Positions 42,926 through 51,929 of a DNA stretch of 64,000 nucleotides are shown here, one piece after another. Position 1 is the first letter of the stretch. Each line of letters begins with the position of its first letter. The position numbers and the translations under genes were made by a program. The stretch is from Lysinibacillus mangiferihumi (GTDB lineage Bacteria > Bacillota > Bacilli > Bacillales_A > Planococcaceae): assembly GCF_003049665.1 (NCBI RefSeq), contig NZ_PYWM01000016.1, positions 1 through 64,000 on the forward strand. The letters run 5' to 3'. Below the pieces are notes generated by a model that was not told the origin of the DNA, ran no database searches, and was given only the letters and a program-made list of their open reading frames with translations.

Positions 42926-44464
42926 TTAGACAGGATTTACACCATGTTTTCGTTGCGAAAATAACAAGTATTTTGACATATACAACTCCAAACGTGTTTC
43001 AAGTGCTCTACGTAAGTCATTCGGCTCAATGACATCATCAATAATTAGCTCAGATGCTAAGCGATAAATGTCAATTTCCTCTTGATACTCTTTGCGTTTT
43101 TCCGCAATAAAGCTAGCTTGTTCCTCTTTTGGCAATTCAGCAATTTTATTGGCATATACTGCATTTATCGCTGCCTCTGGACCCATTACCGCAATTTGGG
43201 CGCTCGATAAGGCAATACAACAATCCGGTTCAAAGGCTGGGCCTGCCATAGCATAGAGTCCCGCGCCATACGCCTTACGAACAATTACAGTTAGCTTTGG
43301 TACAGTTGCCTCACTCATGGCAAAAATCATTTTGGCACCATGACGGATAATACCCGCCTTTTCAACTTGTGTGCCAATCATAAAGCCAGGCACATCTACG
43401 AGGAAAATAAGCGGTATATTAAAAGCATCACATAACGAAATAAATTTTGCCGCTTTATCTGCCGAATCGTGGAACAATACGCCACCCTTCACACGTGGTT
43501 GGTTAGCTATAATCCCTACTGATTGTCCATTAATGCGCCCAAGCCCTGTTATTAATTCTGAAGCAAATAATTTCTTTATTTCACAAAATGAATCTTCATC
43601 AATCAATCGATCAATTAACTGATACATATCAAACGGCGAGTTCTGATTTTTAGGTATTAAGTCTTCAATTGATTTTTCAAAAGATGCTGGTGGCTTTGGT
43701 GCTTCAACTTTGCTACGCTCAGCATAGTTATTCGGAAAATAGCTCAAGTATTTACGAGCATAAGCAATCGCTTCCTGCTCTGTTTTTACAAGCACGTCCC
43801 CACAGCCAGATACGGAACAGTGCATTTTCGCGCCACCCATTGTCTCTAAATCTACCTTTTCACCAATCACCATTTCCGCCATACGCGGTGACCCTAAATA
43901 CATGGAAGCATTACCTTCCACCATCACCACAATATCAGAAAATGCAGGAATATAAGCGCCACCTGCTGCTGAAGGCCCAAACAACAAGCAAATTTGTGGC
44001 ACTTTACCAGAAAGCTTCACCTGATTGTAGAAAATGCGTCCTGCACCACGACGCCCTGGGAACATCTCTAGTTGGTCTGTAATACGCGCACCTGCCGAAT
44101 CAACTAAATAAAATAATGGACAATTTAGCTTCTCCGCCGTTTCTTGAATACGAATCATTTTTTCGACAGTTCGTTTTCCCCAAGATCCAGCTTTAATGGT
44201 TGAATCATTGGCTAACACACATACTGTACGACCATGGATTTTACCAATACCCGTAATTACACCATCTGCTGGTAAATCACCTGCTAAACAGTTTGCATAC
44301 AAACCATCTTCTGATTGAAGGCCATCATCTAATAATAATTCCAAGCGCTCTCGGACAAATAGCTTGCCTTGTTGTGCATTTTTATCGTGATATTTTGGCA
44401 GACCCCCTGCTAAAATTTGTTCTTTCATCGCATTGGATGTGTTTTCTGTAGATATATTACTCAT
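42926..44464 (-). CDS. yngE: Acyl-CoA carboxylase carboxyltransferase (YngE-like, methylcrotonyl-CoA type)
   Basis: Carboxyltransferase of 512 residues with two crotonase-like halves. The N-half has FGPSAAGGAYIPAFSDIVVM and the C-half has VDVPGFMIGTQVEKAGIIRH and KAYGAGLYAMAGPAF. With the biotin carboxylase and carrier in the same operon it forms a biotin-dependent carboxylase. HMG-CoA lyase and enoyl-CoA hydratase next to it point to 3-methylcrotonyl-CoA as substrate in leucine catabolism. It is the last gene of the operon. Confidence 0.9.
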   Translation of the reverse strand: MSNISTENTSNAMKEQILAGGLPKYHDKNAQQGKLFVRERLELLLDDGLQSEDGLYANCLAGDLPADGVITGIGKIHGRTVCVLANDSTIKAGSWGKRTVEKMIRIQETAEKLNCPLFYLVDSAGARITDQLEMFPGRRGAGRIFYNQVKLSGKVPQICLLFGPSAAGGAYIPAFSDIVVMVEGNASMYLGSPRMAEMVIGEKVDLETMGGAKMHCSVSGCGDVLVKTEQEAIAYARKYLSYFPNNYAERSKVEAPKPPASFEKSIEDLIPKNQNSPFDMYQLIDRLIDEDSFCEIKKLFASELITGLGRINGQSVGIIANQPRVKGGVLFHDSADKAAKFISLCDAFNIPLIFLVDVPGFMIGTQVEKAGIIRHGAKMIFAMSEATVPKLTVIVRKAYGAGLYAMAGPAFEPDCCIALSSAQIAVMGPEAAINAVYANKIAELPKEEQASFIAEKRKEYQEEIDIYRLASELIIDDVIEPNDLRRALETRLELYMSKYLLFSQRKHGVNPV

Positions 44465-44488
44465 GTTCCATTCCCCCTTTGCAGTCCA

Positions 44489-45274
44489 TTACTTCCCTAA
44501 GTATTGCGGTGCTCTTTTTTCTTGGAAAGCTTGTAAGCCCTCCAAACGATCCTCAGTTGGAATCAGTGCACTATAGGCCAGTGATTCAATTTTCAAGCCT
44601 GTAGCCAAATCTACTTCCATCCCATTATTGATAGCATTTTTCGCCTGAATCAATGATAGCGGCGCATTTTTCGCCATTTCCAGTGCAAGTTGAAGCGCTC
44701 TTTCCTGCACTTCATGCCCCTCATAGACATACTCCACAATACCAAAACGCTGTGCTTCCACGGCATCGATTCGACGTGCTGTATAAATTAGTTCCTTTGC
44801 TTTTCCAATGCCGATAAGTCGCGGTAAGCGCTGTGTTCCTCCTGCCCCAGGAATAATGCCAAGCGAGGTTTCAGTAAGTCCCACTTTTGTATGTGTAGCT
44901 GCTACCCGTAAATCGCAAGCTAAAGCAAGTTCTAGCCCGCCCCCAAATGCAACGCCATTTAACACGGCAATCACAGGTTGCGCCAATGCTTCAACTTTAG
45001 CAATTGTTGTGCCGATTAGTTGCACAATTTGTTTTACTTGTAGATCGGACATACCATTGCGTTCTTTTAAATCAGCACCTGCACAAAACGCCTTTTCTCC
45101 TGCACCTGTTAGTAAAACAACCCGCACTACCGGATCAGCATTTATTTTATCTAGTGTCGCACTAAGGTCGTTTAGTAATTGCACAGACATGGCATTTGCA
45201 GCTTCAGGTCTAGAAAGTGTAATAAGCCCGATATTACCTGGTAATAAATCAAATTGAACGAGTTGTTGTGTCAC
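44489..45274 (-). CDS. yngF: Enoyl-CoA hydratase/methylglutaconyl-CoA hydratase (YngF-like)
   Basis: Crotonase-fold hydratase of 261 residues with oxyanion-hole residues in FCAGADLKER and NGVAFGGGLELALACDLRVA, and the catalytic Glu pair in ETSLGIIPGAGGTQRLPRLI. In this operon its likely substrate is 3-methylglutaconyl-CoA. The GTG start overlaps the TGA of the lyase gene (GTGA), so translation is coupled. Confidence 0.9.
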   Translation of the reverse strand: MTQQLVQFDLLPGNIGLITLSRPEAANAMSVQLLNDLSATLDKINADPVVRVVLLTGAGEKAFCAGADLKERNGMSDLQVKQIVQLIGTTIAKVEALAQPVIAVLNGVAFGGGLELALACDLRVAATHTKVGLTETSLGIIPGAGGTQRLPRLIGIGKAKELIYTARRIDAVEAQRFGIVEYVYEGHEVQERALQLALEMAKNAPLSLIQAKNAINNGMEVDLATGLKIESLAYSALIPTEDRLEGLQAFQEKRAPQYLGK

Positions 45275-46188
45275 GTGACATTCGCACTCCCTTCATTACG
45301 AACAATTGCCATTTGCTTAGATGCAACGTCCTTCCCTAGCTTCTGTTCGATAAATCGTACTGCATCTAGCAACTTTTCCATGTTAACGCCGGTTGCTATG
45401 CCCATGCCGTCTAATAGATACAGCAAATCTTCTGTGGCAACATTGCCGGTTGCCCCTTTTGCATAAGGACAACCTCCTAAACCACCAAGGGAACTATCAA
45501 ATTTTGTAATCCCCATTTCTAAGGATTTCGTAATATTGGCAAGTGCTGTACCACGCGTATCATGAAAATGCATGGCAAATTTTTCAACCGGATATCTCTT
45601 TAACAGCTCTTCTAAAAGATACTCAACTTGTGTCGGTACGCCGACGCCGATTGTATCCCCTAGCGATATTTCATCAACGCCCATTTCTAATAACTTATCT
45701 GTAACTTGTAAAACCTTTTCTGGGTGTATGTAACCCTCGTAAGGGCAACCAATTACTGTTGAGATATAACCGCGTACGTGCTTGTTTGCAGCCTTTGCCC
45801 CTATAACTACTTCCTTCAAGATTGGCAATGTTTCAAGTATCGTTTTGTTAATATTTTTTTGGTTATGGCTTTCACTTGCCGACATAAAAATGCTTGCTTC
45901 ATCAATGCCCGCTTGCAATGCACGTTCTAGTCCTCGCATATTCGGCACAAGGGCTGCGTACGTTATATCTTTTTCTCGTTTAATCGCTTGCAACACTTCT
46001 ACCGCATCTGCCAATTGTGGAATCCACTTCGGATGAACGAAAGACGTTACTTCTATATAATTTAATCCCGACTGACTAAGTAAATTGACTAGCTGTATTT
46101 TATCTTCAGTTGCGATGTGTACCTTTTCATTTTGCAGGCCATCACGAGGACCAACTTCCTTCAACGTAACATGCTTCGGTAATTGCAT
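45271..46188 (-). CDS. yngG: Hydroxymethylglutaryl-CoA lyase (YngG-like)
   Basis: TIM-barrel lyase of 305 residues that splits HMG-CoA to acetyl-CoA and acetoacetate. Motifs: EVGPRDGLQNEK (catalytic Arg-Asp), EVTSFVHPKWIPQLADA, the metal-binding HFHDTRGTALAN and GLGGCPYAKGATGNVATEDL with the catalytic loop Cys. These identify it clearly. It overlaps the hydratase gene by 4 nt and follows the biotin carrier gene after 12 nt. Confidence 0.95.
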   Translation of the reverse strand: MQLPKHVTLKEVGPRDGLQNEKVHIATEDKIQLVNLLSQSGLNYIEVTSFVHPKWIPQLADAVEVLQAIKREKDITYAALVPNMRGLERALQAGIDEASIFMSASESHNQKNINKTILETLPILKEVVIGAKAANKHVRGYISTVIGCPYEGYIHPEKVLQVTDKLLEMGVDEISLGDTIGVGVPTQVEYLLEELLKRYPVEKFAMHFHDTRGTALANITKSLEMGITKFDSSLGGLGGCPYAKGATGNVATEDLLYLLDGMGIATGVNMEKLLDAVRFIEQKLGKDVASKQMAIVRNEGSANVT

Positions 46189-46200
46189 AGAAATGCCTCC

Positions 46201-46413
46201 CTATTCAATTTCTAAAATATCATCATCTACGTTAATAAAATCGCCCTCATTCGCGATGATTTTTGTGACAATACCATCCTCTTCAGCGGCAATAGGAATC
46301 TCCATTTTCATCGACTCTAAAATCGCAACATCTTGCCCCGCTGTCACCTTTTCTCCTTCTGCCACTACGATTTTCCATACTGTTCCTGCCATGCTTGCTT
46401 TTACTGTTGCCAT
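46201..46413 (-). CDS. yngHB: Biotin/lipoyl carrier protein (YngHB-like)
   Basis: A 70-residue single biotinyl domain. The biotinylation motif is ESMKME (33-38) with Lys36 as acceptor; GTVWKIVVAEGEKVTAGQDV and GFINVDDDILEI-type flanks form the half-barrel. It carries carboxybiotin between the biotin carboxylase and the carboxyltransferase. GGAGGGG ribosome site. Confidence 0.93.
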   Translation of the reverse strand: MATVKASMAGTVWKIVVAEGEKVTAGQDVAILESMKMEIPIAAEEDGIVTKIIANEGDFINVDDDILEIE

Positions 46414-46593
46414 ATTAACCCCTCCAAATTGTTAATGACTGTATTTAAGTGCTTAAATCACACTTAAATCCATACATTGATTATCATTTTGTAACGCATG
46501 CTTACTCACTCCACGCTTTGCATAAGCTACTCAGTATGAAAACATCTTTTCGTCATCTCGTACTTTAAAGCATGCATGACGAATGCTCATGTC

Positions 46594-47952
46594 TTATTTT
46601 GTTTCTGTTAATTGTGGTAAATAGAATTCCTCGACAAATTTTGTTGTTGTATGCCCTTGTAAAAATTGCTCGTGACTGACTGTTTTCAAAAGCATCGGTA
46701 TATTTGTTTGAATTCCTTCAATTTTATATTCTTTTAGTGCCTGTATAAGGCGTTGACATGCAATTGTTCGCGTATCCCCCCAAACGATTAATTTACTAAT
46801 CATTGGATCATAGAAAGGAGTCACCGTTGTGCCTGCTTCTACACCGCATTCATGTCGAATGCCTTCACCTATTGGCAATACCAGTTCTGTAATTTTGCCT
46901 GGGGACGGGAAAAACGTTGTAGGGTTTTCTGCATAAATTCGTACTTCAATGGCATGCCCCTGTTTATCAATGCTGTCACGTGTAAAGCTCAATGACTGTC
47001 CCGCAGCTACTTTCAATTGCTCTTCCACAAGATCCAGTTTTGTTATTTCTTCTGTGACAGGATGCTCGACTTGCAAGCGTGTATTCATCTCTAAGAAATA
47101 AAAATTTTGCTCTGCATCGACTAAATATTCAATTGTTCCTGCATTGACATAACCGATGTGCTTCGCCGCCTGTACAGAAGCTTCTAACATCCTTGCTCTC
47201 GTCTCTTCAGAGATGAATGGAGAGGGAGCTTCCTCCACCACTTTTTGATTGCGTCGTTGAATGGAGCATTCTCGTTCAAACAACGGAACGACATTACCTT
47301 TGCTATCTGCAATAATTTGCACTTCCACATGATGTGGATTCGCAATAAAACGTTCCATGTACATCGTGCCATCACCGAAAAATGATTGTGCACGTTTCTG
47401 ATTACCCTCGAATGCTTTTGCGAGCTCTTCTGCATCTGTCACCAGTTGCATGCCAATGCCACCACCACCAGCAGAGGCTTTAAGCATAATGGGATAACCT
47501 AAGCGTGAAGCGATTTCAACTGCTTCTGTTACATCTTTAACAGGCGCTTCTACCCCTTCTACAATCGGTACACCCGCAGCTTTCATCGTTTTACGAGCTT
47601 CTAATTTACTGCCCATTGACGCAATCACAGTTGCACTTGGTCCTATAAATACGAGTCCTGCCTCCGTACAACGTTTGGCAAAATCAGCGTTCTCTGATAG
47701 TAAGCCATACCCTGGATGTACGGCATCAGCACCGCTTTCCTTAGCGATTTCAAGAATGCGTTCAATATTTAAATAGCTTTGTACAACAGGTGGTTTACCT
47801 ACGCAGTATGCTTCGTCCGCATCTTTGACATGTAAACTTTCTGCATCCGCCTCGGAATAGACCGCAACCGTTAGAATATTTAATCGCTTACATGTGCGTA
47901 TAACCCGTCTAGCAATTTCCCCACGATTGGCAATTAATACTTTTTTAAACAT
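46594..47952 (-). CDS. yngHA: Biotin carboxylase subunit (YngHA-like)
   Basis: ATP-grasp biotin carboxylase of 452 residues, starting MFKKVLIANRGEIARRVIRT. It has the glycine-rich ATP loop KASAGGGGIGMQ (about 158-169), RDCSIQRR-type sequence ECSIQRRNQKVVEEAPSP, and the active-site EMNTRLQVEHPVTEEI. It carboxylates the carrier protein biotin. A 180-nt gap separates it from the carrier gene, longer than elsewhere in the operon. Confidence 0.93.
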   Translation of the reverse strand: MFKKVLIANRGEIARRVIRTCKRLNILTVAVYSEADAESLHVKDADEAYCVGKPPVVQSYLNIERILEIAKESGADAVHPGYGLLSENADFAKRCTEAGLVFIGPSATVIASMGSKLEARKTMKAAGVPIVEGVEAPVKDVTEAVEIASRLGYPIMLKASAGGGGIGMQLVTDAEELAKAFEGNQKRAQSFFGDGTMYMERFIANPHHVEVQIIADSKGNVVPLFERECSIQRRNQKVVEEAPSPFISEETRARMLEASVQAAKHIGYVNAGTIEYLVDAEQNFYFLEMNTRLQVEHPVTEEITKLDLVEEQLKVAAGQSLSFTRDSIDKQGHAIEVRIYAENPTTFFPSPGKITELVLPIGEGIRHECGVEAGTTVTPFYDPMISKLIVWGDTRTIACQRLIQALKEYKIEGIQTNIPMLLKTVSHEQFLQGHTTTKFVEEFYLPQLTETK

Positions 47953-47967
47953 TATGTTGCCCCCTTC

Positions 47968-49608
47968 CTATTTCACCTTCACTGCTGCCAGAAATTCTTC
48001 GCGTAGCTTAAATTTCTGTACTTTTCCTGAAGCAGTCATTGGGTAGCTATCGATAAAGAAAATATGTCTTGGAATTTTATGTTTAGAAATTTTATCGCGA
48101 CAAAATGCTCGAATTTCTTCTTCTGTCGCCTGTTCCCCTTCTCGTAAAATAATCCATGCTGCCGCTTCTTCTCCATACTTAGGATCGGGAACACCAGCGA
48201 CCTGCACATCTGCAATTTTTGGGAACGTGTATAGAAATTCTTCAATTTCACGTGGATATAAATTTTCTCCACCACGAATAATCATGTCCTTCAAACGACC
48301 TGTTACTCTGACATAACCATCCTCATCCATCGTCGCTAAATCACCCGTATGCAGCCAACCGTCTTGATCGATTGCAAGTTGGGTTTCTTCTTGGTTGTTA
48401 TAATAGCCTTTCATCACATGGTAGCCTCTTGTACAAAGCTCACCTTGCTCGTTTATCGGCGCTTCCACATCTGTACCAGGAACAACAATTTTAACTTCTA
48501 GATTTGGTAATGCTCGACCTACCGTCTCTACTTTTAAATGGAATGGATCATCTGCTCGCGTTTGTGTAATAACAGGTGAAGATTCCGTTTGACCATAACA
48601 AATGGTTATGTCAGTCATCCCCATTTTTTCGATGACCGCTTTCATGACTTCGATTGGGCAGTTAGAGCCTGCCATTACGCCCGTACGCAATGTCGATAAG
48701 TCGTATGACGAAAAATTCTGTAAATTCAATTCACTTATAAACATTGTTGGTACACCGTGTAATGCTGTACATTTCTCTTTTTCAACTGTTCGTAACACTT
48801 CCGCAGGTGCGTATTCTTGTACTGGGACCATTGTTCCACCACTTGTCGTAATAGCTAGTGTACCGATGACACAGCCGAAACAATGGAAAAATGGCACAGG
48901 AATACATAAACGATCTTCTGAAGTTAGACGCATACATTCGGCGATGTTAACGGCATTATTAACTAGGTTATTATGTGTTAACATAACACCTTTTGGAAAA
49001 CCCGTTGTACCTGAAGTATATTGAATATTAATGACATCATCATAATGTAATGAAGCCTGTATTTGATCTAATTGTTGCTCTGTTACTTGCTTTGCAGATG
49101 CCAATACATCTGACCAATTCAGTACACCTGGGTACTTTGTTTCGCCAATTAAAATAACATTTTTTAATAGAGGTAGTCGCTTCGATTGCAAATTACCCGG
49201 TTCACAATGTTCAAGCTCAGGACATATTTCTTGGAGTGTATGAATAAAAGAATGGTCGCGATAATTTTCGATTAAAATAATCGTCTTTGCATCGGATTGT
49301 CTTAGTAAATATTCCAGCTCATGGGCACGATAATTGGTGTTGACAGTGACAATTGGCGCACCCATTTTTCCTGTACCAAACTGTAACTGTACCCACTCTG
49401 GAACATTTGTTGTCCACACGGCAATATGGTCTCCTTTTTCAATTCCAAGGGACAGTAACCCCCTTGCCACTAAACGACTTTGCTGGTTTAACTCCTCATA
49501 AGTCAAGCGCAAGTCTCTATCTGCATACACGAGCGCTTCATGTTTAGGATATTTTTTAGCCTGTTCATCGAGCAATTGACCAATTGTTTGATACACAAGT
49601 TCTGCCAT
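47968..49608 (-). CDS. yngI: Acyl-CoA synthetase (YngI-like)
   Basis: ANL ligase of 546 residues with A3 YTSGTTGFPKG, A5 YGQTESSPV, A7 GWLHTGDLA, A8 GRLKDMIIRGGENLYPREIE and A10 MTASGKVQKFK. In this operon it may activate isovalerate or another branched or short acid to its CoA ester. AAGGGGG ribosome site; it lies 31 nt after the dehydrogenase gene. Confidence 0.9.
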   Translation of the reverse strand: MAELVYQTIGQLLDEQAKKYPKHEALVYADRDLRLTYEELNQQSRLVARGLLSLGIEKGDHIAVWTTNVPEWVQLQFGTGKMGAPIVTVNTNYRAHELEYLLRQSDAKTIILIENYRDHSFIHTLQEICPELEHCEPGNLQSKRLPLLKNVILIGETKYPGVLNWSDVLASAKQVTEQQLDQIQASLHYDDVINIQYTSGTTGFPKGVMLTHNNLVNNAVNIAECMRLTSEDRLCIPVPFFHCFGCVIGTLAITTSGGTMVPVQEYAPAEVLRTVEKEKCTALHGVPTMFISELNLQNFSSYDLSTLRTGVMAGSNCPIEVMKAVIEKMGMTDITICYGQTESSPVITQTRADDPFHLKVETVGRALPNLEVKIVVPGTDVEAPINEQGELCTRGYHVMKGYYNNQEETQLAIDQDGWLHTGDLATMDEDGYVRVTGRLKDMIIRGGENLYPREIEEFLYTFPKIADVQVAGVPDPKYGEEAAAWIILREGEQATEEEIRAFCRDKISKHKIPRHIFFIDSYPMTASGKVQKFKLREEFLAAVKVK

Positions 49609-49639
49609 GAAAATCCCCCTTCAATATGCTATTTAATTT

Positions 49640-50782
49640 TTAACAGCCAATTAGACGAGAAATAACGAGACGTTGAATTTCAGATGTTCCTTCACCGATT
49701 TCCATTAACTTAATATCACGCAAATGACGTTCTACATCATATTCCTTCATATAACCTGAACCACCATGAATTTGAATGGCTTGATTACAAGTACGGAAGC
49801 CCATCTCAGAAGCAAATAATTTCGCCATCGCTGCCTCTTTAGCAAATGGTTTTTTCTGATCTTTAAGCCACGCTGCTTTATGTACTAGCGTACGAGCTAG
49901 CTCAATTTCCATTGCCATATCTGCTAACTTAAACTGTATTGCTTGAAACTTGGCAATTGGTGCCCCAAATTGCTCTCTTTCGTTCGCATACTTTAATGCT
50001 TTTTCATATGCAGACTGTGCAATGCCGACTGATAACGCTGCTATGGAAATACGACCACCATCTAATGTATTTAAAAATTGGCTGAATCCACGTTTTTCGT
50101 CCCCTAATAAATTCGTTCTTGGTACTCGAACATTTTGCAAAATAATTTCACAAGTATTGGAACCACGCACACCCATCTTGTCATAATTACAATTGATTGT
50201 GACACCAGGCGTATTCGTTGGCACAATAATGGATGAAATGATTTTTTTGCCATCTTCACGTTTACCTGTTACTGCCGTGACAATAATTTGGCGCGCATGA
50301 CCTGCATTAGTAATCCAGCATTTTTCTCCGTTAATAACGTAATCATCACCATCTATAACTGCTGTTGTACGGGTACCGCCAGCATCAGACCCCGCATTAG
50401 GTTCCGTTAAGCCGAAAGCACCTAATGTTTCCCCTTTCGCTAAAGGAACAAGCCATTCACGCTTTTGCTCTTCCGTACCAAAATTATAAATAGGAGCGGC
50501 GCCTAAGCTCACTGCTGCTGCATAGCTTAAACCCGTACCACCACATGCACGCCCAATTTCTTCAACAGCAATTGCATAGGAAACCGTGTCTCCTCCAGAA
50601 CCACCATATTCCTCTGGAAACGGGATACCTAATAAGCCTAGCTCAGCCATTTTTTCAAAGCTTTCTATTCTCATTGTTGATGTCTCGTCAACTTCACGAG
50701 CATAAGGTTTAATCTCTTTCTCTGCAAAATCACGTACCATGTCTCGAATCATCGCTTGCTCTTTCGTTAGTTCAAAGTTCAT
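49640..50782 (-). CDS. yngJ: Acyl-CoA dehydrogenase (YngJ-like, isovaleryl-CoA type)
   Basis: FAD acyl-CoA dehydrogenase of 380 residues. Motifs: GLSYAAAVSLG, FGLTEPNAGSDAGGTRTTA, KCWITNAGHA and QIHGGSGYMKEYDVERHLRD with the C-terminal signature; the catalytic Glu is expected near GEGTSEIQR. Position at the head of a methylcrotonyl-CoA pathway suggests isovaleryl-CoA as substrate. ATG 50782 is preferred because GGGGG is 8 nt upstream; the frame also has ATG at 50788. A palindromic operator lies 68 bp upstream. Confidence 0.92.
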   Translation of the reverse strand: MNFELTKEQAMIRDMVRDFAEKEIKPYAREVDETSTMRIESFEKMAELGLLGIPFPEEYGGSGGDTVSYAIAVEEIGRACGGTGLSYAAAVSLGAAPIYNFGTEEQKREWLVPLAKGETLGAFGLTEPNAGSDAGGTRTTAVIDGDDYVINGEKCWITNAGHARQIIVTAVTGKREDGKKIISSIIVPTNTPGVTINCNYDKMGVRGSNTCEIILQNVRVPRTNLLGDEKRGFSQFLNTLDGGRISIAALSVGIAQSAYEKALKYANEREQFGAPIAKFQAIQFKLADMAMEIELARTLVHKAAWLKDQKKPFAKEAAMAKLFASEMGFRTCNQAIQIHGGSGYMKEYDVERHLRDIKLMEIGEGTSEIQRLVISRLIGC

Positions 50783-50849
50783 TCCCATTTCCCCCTAATA
50801 TCCAATTTGCCATAGCGGAATTCATTCAGACGACAGTTACACAATATTT

Positions 50850-50867
50850 AGACCGACTAGTCGGTCT
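50850..50867. promoter_or_regulatory. TetR-type operator, perfect 18-bp palindrome
   Basis: AGACCGACTAGTCGGTCT is perfectly self-complementary and lies between the stop of the TetR gene (50871) and the acyl-CoA dehydrogenase start. The GACCGACTAGTCGGTC core is a classic TetR/AcrR-style site, so the neighbouring regulator very likely binds it to control the degradation operon. Confidence 0.8.
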
Positions 50868-50870
50868 GTA

Positions 50871-51527
50871 CTAAACATTAATAAAACCAGCTTGTTCTTC
50901 TGGCTTCATCTTTACCATAAATTGAGTTGCTTCTTCCATAGCTTGGTCTGTCACAATTGCTCGTAATATCATATCTGTAAATACTTCTGTAATTTCCTCC
51001 ATTGTTAATGGACCCGTTTGTTTAAACCACATATATGTCCAGTTAATCATCCCTACAATGGCCATTGTTACAATTGTACAAGGTAATTCAGCACGAAAAT
51101 CCTTTGTCTGCTGCCCTTCTTCAATTACCTTTTGTAAAATATCCCGATATTGATCCCGCTTCTTATGAATGATTGCACTATATTCTTCTGATAAAGAACG
51201 GCTTTCCTCATAAAATACGGTAATATGAGATTGGTACACATCAAACACTTGTGTCAGCGTTTGAAGCATTGCACATAAGCGTTTAATCGGTGTATCGTAT
51301 TTGTCATACGCTTCCTGTGACTGTTTAATCACATAGGAAATAAACACGTCATGAACCTCATACAACAATTCATCTTTCGATTTAAAATTATGATAAAACC
51401 CACCTTTTGATGCGCCAATATACTCCACAATGCGTTCAACCGTTACATTATGATAGCCATCTTGCTGAAACAGTACTACAGAAGCATCTACAATTCTTTG
51501 TTTTAACGTTTTTTTTACCATAGGCAT
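50871..51527 (-). CDS. TetR/AcrR family transcriptional regulator
   Basis: A 218-residue regulator. The N-terminal DNA-binding domain has RIVDASVVLFQQDGYHNVTV followed by ERIVEYIGASKGGFYHNFKS, the TetR helix-turn-helix. The C-terminal ligand domain is helical (about 60-210). It heads the leftward operon for branched-chain acyl-CoA breakdown and probably responds to an acyl-CoA, as LiuR/PsrA/FadR-like relatives do. The start MPMV has AAGGATG upstream; the second Met is also possible. Confidence 0.9.
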   Translation of the reverse strand: MPMVKKTLKQRIVDASVVLFQQDGYHNVTVERIVEYIGASKGGFYHNFKSKDELLYEVHDVFISYVIKQSQEAYDKYDTPIKRLCAMLQTLTQVFDVYQSHITVFYEESRSLSEEYSAIIHKKRDQYRDILQKVIEEGQQTKDFRAELPCTIVTMAIVGMINWTYMWFKQTGPLTMEEITEVFTDMILRAIVTDQAMEEATQFMVKMKPEEQAGFINV

Positions 51528-51778
51528 CTATCATCCTTCTTTTATAACACTTACCCCTTTGTTCCCTATAACTAGGACTAACATTTTCTTAATTTTCCTA
51601 ATTATAAAAACTATGACACTCTAAATATAGCATCACAAAAAATTACTGTCTAGTTTAAAAAAGAATTTTAATGACATTAAAAAGAAAATAAACTACATTA
51701 AACAGAATAAAGTAATGTACCACTTTCACAAAACACATACAATAACTGTATGCACGCCATTTAAAATTCATTACTTGC

Positions 51779-51800
51779 GTGCCAGTCACTCAAACAATTT
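51779..51800 (+). repeat. Short dispersed repeat, copy 6
   Basis: GTGCCAGTCACTCAAACAAT then TT, the closest to the consensus of the family. Confidence 0.75.
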
Positions 51801-51866
51801 ATAAAAAATACCGCGAGCGTTGGTGTCAATTCCGAAAGTAGCATGCTGATATAACCTTATACAAAC

Positions 51867-51905
51867 AAAACCAGCAAAACATCTTTCCGATGTCCTACTG
51901 GTTTT
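51867..51905 (-). terminator. Terminator of the beta-lactamase-fold gene
   Basis: Arms AAAACCAG and CTGGTTTT with an inner CATC/GATG stem. Confidence 0.8.
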
Positions 51906-51929
51906 GTTGAAGTCCCTCTTGAATTGTAG

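Larger units (their letters stand above)
51528..51929. other. Gene-free region between the TetR regulator and the beta-lactamase-fold gene
   Basis: About 400 bp. It holds the TetR gene promoter region, one short dispersed repeat (51779-51800) and the terminator at 51867-51905. No gene found. Confidence 0.55.
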
